This document shows positions 7,944 to 16,804 of a stretch of 64,000 bases of DNA, in pieces; position 1 is the stretch's first letter; each line of letters opens with the position of its first letter. The notes beneath the pieces were generated by a model that was given only the letters and a program-made list of their open reading frames with translations, was not told the DNA's origin and made no database searches. The DNA is from Opacimonas sp014872805 (GTDB taxonomy: Bacteria > Pseudomonadota > Gammaproteobacteria > Enterobacterales > Alteromonadaceae). A program made the position numbers and the translations under genes. The DNA is taken from assembly GCA_014872805.1 (NCBI GenBank), contig WKFN01000015.1, forward strand, positions 124,001 through 188,000. Direction: 5' to 3'.

Positions 7944-9134
7944 TTAGGCGTCGCGTGGTAGCCCTTTTTGGACGGTCCTTACTAATCTTTCTTGTTGACG
8001 GTTGCTTGGGCATTGCTGAGGTTGCATACTTTGTGATATCGCCCATGTAAGGTGTTCAATGAGCATGTTTTGCTGTGCTTTTGAAGGCGCTGAGTTAAAA
8101 CCATATTCTAGATACTGGCCAGCTTTCAACATGGTGAGCTTATCTTCTAATATCTGGGTGTATCCATTCTCTTGTGCCATGTTGCCAAGCGCGGTTATGA
8201 GATTGCGTTGCCATTTGGCATAACCGATTCTCCGTATGGGGGAGCCCTCGGTTTTAGCTAAAAACTCCATTTCACTCCAAGCAAATAAATTAAGTAAGCT
8301 ATTGCCATGCAATTCGGGGCGCGCATGGAAATCAGCTTCAGCAGTTATCGGAGCGGTTTTATTGAATGGGCAAACAAGTTGGCAATCATCACAGCCATAA
8401 ATGCGATTGCCCATCGCTTTGCGATATTGTTCTGGGATTGGCACATCGTGTTCGATGGTCAGATACGAAATACATTTACGTGCATCCACAGTATACGGCG
8501 CGACAATAGCGTTCGTCGGGCAAATACTCATGCATGCTGTGCAGCTGCCACAATCAGCCAAAATCGGTTTATCAACTGGCAGAGGTAAATTAATGAATAA
8601 CTCTCCAAGAAAAAACCAAGAGCCTTGCTGAGGGTTAATCGTAAGTGAGTGCTTACCAGTAAAGCCAATGCCGGCTTTTTCGGCCACGGCATGCTCTAAA
8701 ATTGGGGCAGAATCGACAAACGGACGATACTGAGTGCCAGCACAATGTTCAGAAATTTTTTCACCGAGTTGCTTGAGTTTTTTGCGCATAACTTTGTGGT
8801 AATCCCGACCCAGTGCATATCGGCTTATGTATCCGATTTTAGTATTATCTAGATGTTGTGCAAAGCTCGCATCGGGTGGCAGGTAATCCATGCGCACACT
8901 AATAATACGGCACGTCCCAGGCACTAATTCATCTGGTCTAGCACGCATCATACCGCGCTCTGGAAAGAATGACATCGTACCGTAATAGTGCTTGTCCAGC
9001 CATACTTGTAAGGGCGCTTCGTGTTTTGCAAGATCGATATCACAAATCCCAATGTCTTGAAACCCTAGCGCTTTGCCCCACTCCTTGATAAGGTGAGCTA
9101 AATGCGACAAATCTTGAGTTTTTTCAAAGGACAT
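7944..9134 (-). CDS. queG: Epoxyqueuosine reductase
   Basis: I chose ATG 9134 (MSFEKTQDLSHLAHLIKEW), giving 396 residues; the open frame upstream belongs to the divergent nnrD. The ferredoxin-like motifs CGSCTACMSICPTNAI and CDDCQLVCPFN supply two [4Fe-4S] clusters, and FVDSAPILEHAVAEKAG is a QueG signature. The cobalamin-dependent enzyme makes the last step of queuosine synthesis, reducing epoxyqueuosine in tRNA. Its start codon is only two bases from that of nnrD on the other strand, and no Shine-Dalgarno is visible on its side. Confidence 0.95.
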   Translation of the reverse strand: MSFEKTQDLSHLAHLIKEWGKALGFQDIGICDIDLAKHEAPLQVWLDKHYYGTMSFFPERGMMRARPDELVPGTCRIISVRMDYLPPDASFAQHLDNTKIGYISRYALGRDYHKVMRKKLKQLGEKISEHCAGTQYRPFVDSAPILEHAVAEKAGIGFTGKHSLTINPQQGSWFFLGELFINLPLPVDKPILADCGSCTACMSICPTNAIVAPYTVDARKCISYLTIEHDVPIPEQYRKAMGNRIYGCDDCQLVCPFNKTAPITAEADFHARPELHGNSLLNLFAWSEMEFLAKTEGSPIRRIGYAKWQRNLITALGNMAQENGYTQILEDKLTMLKAGQYLEYGFNSAPSKAQQNMLIEHLTWAISQSMQPQQCPSNRQQERLVRTVQKGLPRDA

Positions 9135-9136
9135 AT

Positions 9137-10642
9137 ATGCACATTCAAGTCGAAAAACGAAGCGCCAGTTTAGCACAAAAATTATTTCGCGCCGATCAAG
9201 TCTCACAACGTGAGGAGGAAGCCGCTGAGTTGAGTATGACAACGCTTTACGGGCTGATGCAACGTGCGGGGAAAGCGGTGTATGAAGCGTGTTTTGAACT
9301 CGTACCGAATTGCGAACATTTTTTGTTTGTGGTGGGTTCGGGTAATAATGCTGGGGATGGCTACGTCGCAGCAACGCTTGCGTTAGAAGATGAACACGAT
9401 GTAAAAGTCGCTTCGGTGAATCCGGATAAAGCTCTGACTGGAGATGCGCTGAAAGCTCAAGAAGCGTTCCTAGCGGCCGGTGGCAAAGTCGTTGCGTTTA
9501 ACAATTCATTGTTATCCCGTGCGGATATCATTGTGGATGCATTGTTTGGTATCGGTGTGCAAGGGTTGATTACACAAGACTCTTTAGCCGTGATTAATGC
9601 CATTAATGAAGCGAAGGTTCCAGTCTTGAGTGTCGATGTGCCATCTGGACTAAACGCAACGACAGGGGTCGCCTTTTGTGGGTGTGTGCAAGCAGACATG
9701 ACGGTCACTTTTGTCGGCATCAAACAAGGCTTGGTCACAGCAGCGGGTAAAGAAGCCTCGGGTATTTTAAAATTCGCCGATCTCGATGTGGGTAAAGCGT
9801 TTGCTGAAGTCTGTCCATCGAACACTCATTTACTTAATTTAGACCAGTTTGAAAAACTCGCTCCACGTCGGGTTAATTCTCACAAAGGTCGTTTCGGTCG
9901 CTTGCTTTGTATCGGTGGGAACGCCGGTATGTCAGGTGCGATCCGTTTAGCGGGTGAGGCAGCCCTACGAGCAGGGACTGGATTAGTAAAAATCTATGCT
10001 CACCCAGATAGTCGTGTACAAATATCCGCAGGCAGACCTGAACTCATGGTGATTTGTGAAGCGCTAGAGGATGCGCTGGAATGGGCCAATACAATCGTTG
10101 TTGGGCCCGGATTAGGTCAAGATGTGTGGGCTCAAGAAACATTTAAACAAGTCATAGAATATTTACAAAAGAAAGATTTGCCTGTTGTGTTAGATGCTGA
10201 TGCGCTAAATATGTTACCGCAGCATGCAACGCGATTTTCACCAGCGGATTGTATTTTAACACCTCATACTGGCGAAGCAGCTCGCTTACTTGAGACGACC
10301 ATCGAAGATGTAGACAGCTCTCGTTACAGCAATGCTCGATTATTAGCACAACGCTATGGGGTTGTGACTATTCTAAAAGGGCCAGGTACCATCGTTGACA
10401 ACGGCAAGCGAACTTGGGTAAGTGAACACGGCAACCCTGGCATGGCGACAGCAGGTATGGGCGATGTGTTAAGCGGGATTCTTGGCGCTTTGATGGCGCA
10501 GCGTATGAGTAACGTCGATGCAGCCAAATATGGCGTTTGTGTTCACGGACGGGCAGCTGATATAATTGCACATGAATATGGCGAGCGTGGGATGTTGGCA
10601 AGTGATATTTTTCCAGAGGTCAGGCGCTTAATTAACACTTAA
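9137..10642 (+). CDS. nnrD: Bifunctional NAD(P)H-hydrate epimerase / ADP-dependent NAD(P)H-hydrate dehydratase
   Basis: This 501-residue protein joins a YjeF-N epimerase domain (about residues 10-215, with GSGNNAGDGYVAATLA and SVDVPSGLNA) to a ribokinase-like dehydratase domain (about 230-500, with KGRFGRLLCIGGNAGMSGA, TPHTGEAARLL and HGNPGMATAGMGDVLSG). Together they repair hydrated NADH and NADPH. AAAGGA (9126-9131) is its Shine-Dalgarno and lies inside the first codons of divergent queG. It heads the tsaE-amiB-mutL-miaA series, the same order as E. coli yjeF-tsaE-amiB-mutL-miaA-hfq. Confidence 0.95.
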   Translation: MHIQVEKRSASLAQKLFRADQVSQREEEAAELSMTTLYGLMQRAGKAVYEACFELVPNCEHFLFVVGSGNNAGDGYVAATLALEDEHDVKVASVNPDKALTGDALKAQEAFLAAGGKVVAFNNSLLSRADIIVDALFGIGVQGLITQDSLAVINAINEAKVPVLSVDVPSGLNATTGVAFCGCVQADMTVTFVGIKQGLVTAAGKEASGILKFADLDVGKAFAEVCPSNTHLLNLDQFEKLAPRRVNSHKGRFGRLLCIGGNAGMSGAIRLAGEAALRAGTGLVKIYAHPDSRVQISAGRPELMVICEALEDALEWANTIVVGPGLGQDVWAQETFKQVIEYLQKKDLPVVLDADALNMLPQHATRFSPADCILTPHTGEAARLLETTIEDVDSSRYSNARLLAQRYGVVTILKGPGTIVDNGKRTWVSEHGNPGMATAGMGDVLSGILGALMAQRMSNVDAAKYGVCVHGRAADIIAHEYGERGMLASDIFPEVRRLINT

Positions 10643-10672
10643 TCACAATCAAATGCTATCTTTTAGTGAGTT

Positions 10673-11143
10673 ATGCAGCAAACAATAACAATAAATAGCG
10701 AAGCAGAGACCCAACGACTAGCTCAGCAAATTGCTCAGTTCGTCTCTGCGACTCATCAAACAGTCCTTCATCTTGAAGGCGACTTAGGTGCCGGAAAGAC
10801 TACATTTTCACGGTATTTACTGCAAGCGTTAGGCCATTCAGGTTCTGTTAAAAGCCCGACCTATACGCTTGTCGAACCTTATGTAATTGGTGAACTGTCG
10901 GTGTATCATTTTGATTTGTATCGACTGGCTGATCCAGAAGAACTCGAGTTCATGGGGATACGTGATTATCTCAATGATGCGAATTTGTTATTGATAGAGT
11001 GGCCCTCACAAGGGCAGGGTTTTTTGCCTGAGCCTTCTTTGCATATTCAATTAGTACACGGTACTGAGGCGTGTGAAAGAGCTGTGACGTTAACCGCCCA
11101 CAACTCGCATGGATTGCGCATTATTCAAACCTTACATGAGTGA
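10673..11143 (+). CDS. tsaE: tRNA threonylcarbamoyladenosine biosynthesis ATPase TsaE
   Basis: The 156-residue protein contains the Walker A motif LEGDLGAGKTTFSR near residue 34 and the family motif SPTYTLVEPY, with YHFDLYRLADPEELEFMG after it. TsaE is the ATPase partner of TsaB-TsaD in forming t6A at position 37 of ANN-decoding tRNAs. Its stop codon overlaps a GTG that can start amiB, suggesting translational coupling. Confidence 0.95.
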   Translation: MQQTITINSEAETQRLAQQIAQFVSATHQTVLHLEGDLGAGKTTFSRYLLQALGHSGSVKSPTYTLVEPYVIGELSVYHFDLYRLADPEELEFMGIRDYLNDANLLLIEWPSQGQGFLPEPSLHIQLVHGTEACERAVTLTAHNSHGLRIIQTLHE

Positions 11144-12459
11144 GCGTTAGTATGCGACAGTTGAAAGTGTATGTGTTAGCAAGTACCTTATATTGGTGTT
11201 TTTGTCTGACCGCTATCGCGCAAAACACACTGTCAAATGCGACTCTCAAAACAACTTCACAGGGCACCCGTATTGAGTTCTCGTTTTCAGAGACGGTTAA
11301 ACACTCCTACTTTACTTTGCAAAAGCCTTATCGGGTAGTCATTGATTTACCCAACACCCAAGCACAGTTTACGACAATCACTGAACGAAATTCAGATAAG
11401 CTGGTTCACAAAGTGCGAACGTCCAAACCCAAAAGAGCCTCTGATTTCCGTATTGTTATAGAAACTCGTAGCAAAGAGGATTTTACCCTTGGGTGGACCG
11501 GCACCACACTGTGGGTACAGTTTTCGGACCCTCCTCCTTCGGTACCTAAGTTATCTGTTGGTCAGCAACCAGACCGACCAACAGACATCATTATAGCTTT
11601 GGATGCGGGTCACGGTGGCCGTGACCCGGGCTCAGTTGGTCCGACGGGCACCTATGAAAAGCATGTTGTATTATCAATTGCCAAGAAGGTCGCTGAGCGT
11701 ATCGATGCAACTCCAGGCCTACGGGCCGTGTTAACTCGAACGGATGATTATTATATCAAGCCGTCACAACGCCCCGAGATTGCAAGACAAAAGATGGCGG
11801 ATTTGTTGATATCAATTCATGCGGATGCGTTCACAACCCCTCAACCATCAGGTGCCTCGGTCTGGCTATTGAATAATCGTCGGGCTAATTCTGAGCTGGC
11901 AAAGTGGCTACGCAACACAGAAAAACATTCTGAATTACTAGGTGGTGCTGGCAAAATTTTGGAAGAAACGGAAGAAGATAAGTTTTTGATGCGAACGTTG
12001 TTAGACATGCAGACTGAATCATCTCAGCAATCGAGTTATCAAATTAGCAAAAAAATGCTTTTAGAGCTCAACAAAGTGACTAAACTTCATAAAAAATCGC
12101 CACAACACGCGTCACTTGCAGTGCTGACTGCACCGGATATTCCTTCTATCTTGGTTGAAGTGGGCTTTATTTCGAATCCTAGAGAAGAAAAAAACTTAAA
12201 TTGGTCTGCTCATCGCGAACGTTTAGCGGGCTCAATTTATGACGGGATTGTAAAATATTTCCGCGTGTATCCGCCTGAAGGCACTTTGTGGGCGATGCAA
12301 AAAAACAACCAACCTGTAGAGCATCGTGTTGCCAGGGGCGAATCACTAACTCGCATTGCACAACGTTATCGGGTAAGCGTGGGGGCAATTAAACAACACA
12401 ATGGTCTAACATCGGATGTTATACGAGTCGGACAGCGCATTAAGATCCCTCAAGGATAA
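11140..12459 (+). CDS. amiB: N-acetylmuramoyl-L-alanine amidase with AMIN and LysM domains
   Basis: The 439-residue protein has a signal peptide (hydrophobic YVLASTLYWCFCLTAIA), an AMIN domain (about 35-130) for septal targeting, and an Amidase_3 zinc domain with the ligands in LDAGHGGRDPG, YEKHVVLS, SIHADAF and LVEVGFISN. A C-terminal LysM repeat follows (HRVARGESLTRIAQRY to GQRIKIPQG). It cleaves the stem peptide from glycan during daughter-cell separation. The start could be GTG 11140, overlapping the tsaE stop, or ATG 11152, which gives a more typical signal peptide MRQLKVYVLAS. The gene ends two bases before mutL. Confidence 0.93.
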   Translation: MSVSMRQLKVYVLASTLYWCFCLTAIAQNTLSNATLKTTSQGTRIEFSFSETVKHSYFTLQKPYRVVIDLPNTQAQFTTITERNSDKLVHKVRTSKPKRASDFRIVIETRSKEDFTLGWTGTTLWVQFSDPPPSVPKLSVGQQPDRPTDIIIALDAGHGGRDPGSVGPTGTYEKHVVLSIAKKVAERIDATPGLRAVLTRTDDYYIKPSQRPEIARQKMADLLISIHADAFTTPQPSGASVWLLNNRRANSELAKWLRNTEKHSELLGGAGKILEETEEDKFLMRTLLDMQTESSQQSSYQISKKMLLELNKVTKLHKKSPQHASLAVLTAPDIPSILVEVGFISNPREEKNLNWSAHRERLAGSIYDGIVKYFRVYPPEGTLWAMQKNNQPVEHRVARGESLTRIAQRYRVSVGAIKQHNGLTSDVIRVGQRIKIPQG

Positions 12460-12461
12460 GC

Positions 12462-14108
12462 ATGGCAATCCAAATATTACCCCCACAGTTAGCGAACCAG
12501 ATTGCCGCCGGTGAAGTGGTCGAACGCCCCGCTTCGATTGTCAAAGAATGTGTTGAAAATAGTCTTGATGCTGGTGCTACTCAGATATCCGTCGACATTG
12601 AACAAGGCGGAGCAAAAGTGATTCGCATCCAAGACGATGGTTGTGGTATTGCTAAAGATGAATTGCCGCTCGCGTTAGCCCGTCATGCGACAAGCAAAAT
12701 TTCTGAATTAGATGATTTGGAAAACATTCAATCACTCGGATTTCGTGGCGAAGCATTAGCGAGTATCAGTTCGGTTTCTCGTTTGACATTATCGAGCCGT
12801 CCGGACCATCAAGAAGAGGCGTGGCTTGTGTTTGCTGAAGGCAAAGAGCAAGCTGTAACTTTTGAACCGGTGGCGCATCCAGTCGGCAGTACCGTTGAAA
12901 TCCGCGATTTGTTTTTTAATACGCCAGCGAGAAGAAAATTCTTAAAAGCTGCTAAAACAGAATTTCAACATATTCAGACTTTGTTAAAACGAATTGCTTT
13001 GGCGCATTATGATGTAGGCTTTACTTTATCGCATAACCAAAAATCCGTCTTAAAACTGCCGGCGCGAGATTCACGAGAACGACGTATCAAAGATGTGTGT
13101 GGCGTGGCCTTTGCGCAAAATGCGTTACGCGTTGAAACACAATATCAGGATTATCAGCTGAACGCTTTCGTCAGCAAACCCATGGAAGGCTTTACAGACA
13201 ACAGTTTGCAGTTTATTTACGTGAACGGACGGATGATGCGGGACAAGTTGATAATGCATGCGATACGGCAAGCTTATGAGGGCATGATCCCCACTCAGCA
13301 ACACGCAGGTTATGTCGTTTTTCTGACCTTACCTACGCAAGGTTTTGATGTTAATGTACATCCAGCTAAGCATGAGGTGCGTTTTGTGGAAAGTCGCATC
13401 GTCCATGATTTTATTTACCAAGCTATTAGTGATGTATTGCAAGGCGGTTTTGTCGACACCCCTGATTATACCCAAATTGCTGAGCAATCCGTACAACACG
13501 ACTATATTCGGCCACTGCAACAAGATACAAACACCAATACACACGCCTCTGCTGGGAAAGAGACATCATTTGAGCCATATTCTGATCATCATCCCAGTCG
13601 CCAAGCGCTGCACAATTATGCTGAATTGCTGACTACTTCAAGTGGAGCCTCAGAACGTATTGAGACTCACTGCGTGTTATTACCGGATATGCGCGTATTG
13701 TGGATTAACGATCATCTCAAAGTCGTTCATGCTGCTGATGTCTTAACGCTGTATTTGCAGATTCAATGTGATGAGAGTGAAGCCTCAACGCCTTTATTAC
13801 TTCCGGTTTCGATAAAGGCGGCCCATGCACCTTCGATTGAATTGGCCGATGGCTTTGATATTCAATATGTACAACAAAAAATCATTATTAAACGTGTGCC
13901 CAGTCGGTTGCGGAGTCTGCCTTGGTCACAAATAGTCGGAGTTTTAGGTGATTGTGAAACAATTAATCTATCCGCCTTGGCACATTCTTTAATGCATAAT
14001 CACGACCTTTTTACCCCAGTCAACCTTTGGCTGCATTCTTTATCAAATGAACACTTAGATGTTTTACAAAGAGCTAGTCAGCCTTGTCGAGTGGTATGCG
14101 ATGAATAA
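12462..14108 (+). CDS. mutL: DNA mismatch repair protein MutL
   Basis: The N-terminal GHKL ATPase motifs are complete: VKECVENSLDAGAT, IQDDGCGI, ARHATSKI and GFRGEALASISSVS, with FFNTPARRKFLK and the DVNVHPAKHEVRF region after them. At 548 residues it is shorter than E. coli MutL (615), mainly in the low-complexity linker (about 340-400). I see no DQHAxxER-type endonuclease motif in the C-terminal dimerisation domain, which suits a MutH/Dam-dependent pathway. MutL links MutS to MutH and UvrD. Its 3' end overlaps miaA by eight bases. Confidence 0.95.
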   Translation: MAIQILPPQLANQIAAGEVVERPASIVKECVENSLDAGATQISVDIEQGGAKVIRIQDDGCGIAKDELPLALARHATSKISELDDLENIQSLGFRGEALASISSVSRLTLSSRPDHQEEAWLVFAEGKEQAVTFEPVAHPVGSTVEIRDLFFNTPARRKFLKAAKTEFQHIQTLLKRIALAHYDVGFTLSHNQKSVLKLPARDSRERRIKDVCGVAFAQNALRVETQYQDYQLNAFVSKPMEGFTDNSLQFIYVNGRMMRDKLIMHAIRQAYEGMIPTQQHAGYVVFLTLPTQGFDVNVHPAKHEVRFVESRIVHDFIYQAISDVLQGGFVDTPDYTQIAEQSVQHDYIRPLQQDTNTNTHASAGKETSFEPYSDHHPSRQALHNYAELLTTSSGASERIETHCVLLPDMRVLWINDHLKVVHAADVLTLYLQIQCDESEASTPLLLPVSIKAAHAPSIELADGFDIQYVQQKIIIKRVPSRLRSLPWSQIVGVLGDCETINLSALAHSLMHNHDLFTPVNLWLHSLSNEHLDVLQRASQPCRVVCDE

Positions 14109-15048
14109 ATATCGAGTTGCGAGCCCATCGGATCCTGCAGAAGTCGTATTTATAATGGGGCCAACGGCATCAGGAAAAACCTCGTTAGGGATCGAATTAG
14201 CTAAGGTGTGCGAGGGTGAAATAATCAGTGTGGATTCAGCCCTCATTTATCGGGGGATGGACATTGGTACGGCAAAACCTGATGCTGCAGAACAAGATGG
14301 TGTAGTGCACCATTTATTAGACATTCGCGACCCGTCTGAAACGTATTCTGTATCTGAATTTCGCAACGATACATTGCGTCTAATCGAAGATATTCACTCG
14401 CGGGGCAAAATGCCTATCTTAGTCGGCGGTACCATGATGTACTTTAACGCCTTGATTAAAGGTATTTCAGCATTGCCAGCTGCGAACGAGTGTGTTCGTG
14501 CGGACTTGACCGAGCAGGCGGGATTAAAAGGCTGGGAAGCCATGCACAAGCGCCTAGCCGAATGTGATCCAGAGAGTGCGCAGCGCATTCATCCCAATGA
14601 TCCTCAACGCTTATTAAGAGCATTGGAGGTATTTGAGCTAACAGGTCGACCTTTATCTGAACTGCAACAACAAAACTCACCACCTATTCCATACAGTGTT
14701 GCCCAATTTGCTATCGCACCTGAGGATCGAGCTGTGTTGCATGAGCGAATTAGGCTTCGCTATGAACAAATGTTAGCGTATGGCTTAATCGAAGAAGTCA
14801 AAAACTTGTATAAACGTAAAGATTTGCATCCAGAACTACCAAGTATTCGTTGTGTAGGATATAGACAAACGTGGCAATTTCTGGAAAGTGAATTGAGTTT
14901 TGATGAGGCAAAAGAACGTGGCATCATTGCCACTCGGCAGCTCGCAAAGCGCCAGTTAACGTGGCTCAGAGGGTGGAATGATGTGATTTGGCTCGATACA
15001 TTTGACGCTGAGAATTTGTCCCTAATACTAAAGTTGATTAAAAATTAG
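14101..15048 (+). CDS. miaA: tRNA dimethylallyltransferase
   Basis: I chose ATG 14101 (MNKYRVASPSDP), giving 315 residues, close to E. coli MiaA (316); the frame is open to 14059 inside mutL. The P-loop IMGPTASGKTSL, VDSALIYRGMDIGTAKP and LVGGTMMYFNAL are diagnostic. MiaA adds a dimethylallyl group to A37 of tRNAs reading UNN codons, including the tRNA-Trp in this window. It overlaps mutL by eight bases and precedes hfq by 93 bases. Confidence 0.95.
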   Translation: MNKYRVASPSDPAEVVFIMGPTASGKTSLGIELAKVCEGEIISVDSALIYRGMDIGTAKPDAAEQDGVVHHLLDIRDPSETYSVSEFRNDTLRLIEDIHSRGKMPILVGGTMMYFNALIKGISALPAANECVRADLTEQAGLKGWEAMHKRLAECDPESAQRIHPNDPQRLLRALEVFELTGRPLSELQQQNSPPIPYSVAQFAIAPEDRAVLHERIRLRYEQMLAYGLIEEVKNLYKRKDLHPELPSIRCVGYRQTWQFLESELSFDEAKERGIIATRQLAKRQLTWLRGWNDVIWLDTFDAENLSLILKLIKN

Positions 15049-15141
15049 TCGACTTTAATGGTGTACACCTTGTATCTTATTGTGTATTCTATTTTCAACT
15101 GATAAACCAGTTACAATTATAAGAAAAGTAAGGAAAAACGC

Positions 15142-15384
15142 ATGGCTAAAGGGCAATCACTTCAAGACCCATTCCTCAATATATTACGCAAAGAGCGCAT
15201 TCCTGTGTCGATTTATCTAGTTAACGGTATTAAGTTACAAGGCCAAGTTGAGTCGTTCGATCAGTTTGTTATTTTGCTAAAGAACACAGTAAGCCAAATG
15301 GTCTATAAGCATGCAATTTCAACTGTAGTACCTTCTAAGGCAATTCAAATGCCAACTCAGGATGGTGATTCTCCGAGTGAGTAA
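15142..15384 (+). CDS. hfq: RNA chaperone Hfq
   Basis: The 80-residue protein has the Sm1 motif (QDPFLNILRKERIPVSIYLVNGIKLQGQ, quoted in part) and Sm2 YKHAISTVVPSK. The proximal-face residues QSLQDPFLN and the YKHA motif that bind U-rich small RNAs are intact. The C-terminal tail is short (about 12 residues), against about 35 in E. coli. Hfq hexamers pair small RNAs with mRNAs. AAGGAAAA serves as Shine-Dalgarno. Position between miaA and hflX is conserved. Confidence 0.97.
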   Translation: MAKGQSLQDPFLNILRKERIPVSIYLVNGIKLQGQVESFDQFVILLKNTVSQMVYKHAISTVVPSKAIQMPTQDGDSPSE

Positions 15385-15437
15385 GCCTTTCTTGATAGCT
15401 ATATCATTCTTCGTTTCACAACGAGGTAGTTATAAGC

Positions 15438-16724
15438 TTGTTTGACCGCTATCAAGGTGGTGAACAGGCTGTGCTTGTCCACGTCGATTTCGCCGCAGAA
15501 TCTGCACAAGAAGATATTCATGAACTCCAGATGTTGGTCAGCTCGGCCGGTGTTGAAAGTTGTGAAATTATTACCGCTTCACGCAGTGCGCCTCATCCAA
15601 AGTATTTTGTCGGTTCTGGTAAAGCAGACGAAATTGCTGCTATGGTGCAAGCACATGAAGCAAATGTCGTCATTTTTAACCATTCGCTATCGCCTTCTCA
15701 AGAGCGTAATTTAGAAGCTATTTGTAAGTGTCGAGTGTTAGACCGAACCGGTTTAATCTTGGATATTTTTGCTCAGCGTGCTCGCACGCACGAAGGTAAG
15801 CTGCAAGTTGAATTAGCTCAGCTGCGTCATATTTCTACTCGTTTGATCCGAGGTTGGACCCACTTAGAGCGACAAAAAGGCGGGATTGGTCTACGTGGGC
15901 CAGGTGAGACTCAACTCGAAACCGATAGACGTTTATTAAGAGGTCGAATTAAAACCATTTTAAAACGCCTAGACAAGGTAGCCAAACAGCGTGAACAAGG
16001 CAGACGGTCACGAAAACGTGCTGAAATTCCAACTTTGTCTTTAGTTGGCTACACCAACGCAGGAAAATCAACGTTGTTTAATACGATTACTGATGCTGGA
16101 GTGTATGCAGCGGATCAGTTGTTTGCGACGCTCGATCCGACCCTGCGCAAGTTGGATCTAAAAGAGGTTGGCCCGGTTATATTGGCGGATACAGTTGGTT
16201 TTATCAGACACTTGCCACATGATTTGGTCGCAGCGTTTAAAGCGACTTTACAGGAAACTCAAGAAGCGGATTTATTATTGCATGTGGTGGATTTTGCCGA
16301 CGATCAATACCGCGATAATATGCAACAGGTCAATGATGTCCTCCAAGAAATTGAAGCGGATGAGATACCGCAACTGATTATTTGTAATAAAATTGACCGA
16401 TTAGAGGGTGTCAAACCGCATATTGATTACAACGAAGAAGGGCGTCCAGAAAGGGTGTGGATTTCGGCTCAACAAGAGCAAGGCATTGAATTATTACAAA
16501 AAGCCCTTACTGAATGTCTTAGAAAAAGCATGCAAATCTGCCAGTTAGCCATCCCACCATATGCGGGTAAAGTCGCTGCAACGATGCATGAATATGATTG
16601 TATTGCTGAACAACATTACGATGAAAATGGTAACTGGATTGTGAACGTACGCTTACCGGTAACAGATTGGCACAAATTAAACAAAAGATTAGATGGGCAA
16701 CTAGACGCCTTTCTGGTTAAATAA
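15438..16724 (+). CDS. hflX: Ribosome-associated GTPase HflX
   Basis: The frame starts with TTG at 15438 (MFDRYQGGEQAVLVHVDF), which aligns with the E. coli start; GAGG lies about 11 bases upstream. The 428-residue protein has the HflX N-terminal domain (SSAGVESCEIITASR, HPKYFVGSGKADEI), the glycine-rich linker GGIGLRGPGETQLETDRR and the GTPase motifs GYTNAGKST (G1, about residue 203), DTVGFIRHLP (G3) and NKID (G4). HflX splits stalled or stress-inactivated ribosomes. It sits between hfq and hflK as in E. coli. Confidence 0.95.
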   Translation: MFDRYQGGEQAVLVHVDFAAESAQEDIHELQMLVSSAGVESCEIITASRSAPHPKYFVGSGKADEIAAMVQAHEANVVIFNHSLSPSQERNLEAICKCRVLDRTGLILDIFAQRARTHEGKLQVELAQLRHISTRLIRGWTHLERQKGGIGLRGPGETQLETDRRLLRGRIKTILKRLDKVAKQREQGRRSRKRAEIPTLSLVGYTNAGKSTLFNTITDAGVYAADQLFATLDPTLRKLDLKEVGPVILADTVGFIRHLPHDLVAAFKATLQETQEADLLLHVVDFADDQYRDNMQQVNDVLQEIEADEIPQLIICNKIDRLEGVKPHIDYNEEGRPERVWISAQQEQGIELLQKALTECLRKSMQICQLAIPPYAGKVAATMHEYDCIAEQHYDENGNWIVNVRLPVTDWHKLNKRLDGQLDAFLVK

Positions 16725-16761
16725 ACAAAACTGGTCGATACAATTAGACTATTTGTAGATT

Positions 16762-16773
16762 TGATACGTATCA
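16762..16773. repeat. 12-bp perfect palindrome upstream of hflK
   Basis: TGATACGTATCA lies 31 bases before the hflK ATG. Its core GATACGTATC is identical to the centre of the 24-bp palindrome between folM and folE (39272-39295). It may be a transcription-factor site; no regulator is identified. Confidence 0.35.
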
Positions 16774-16804
16774 TTTTAATAACATTGAACAACGGAGAGT
16801 AGAC

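Noticed and set aside
15089..15117. hfq promoter with TACAAT as -10
   Set aside because: No acceptable -35 at 16-18 bases upstream; sequence is simply AT-rich.
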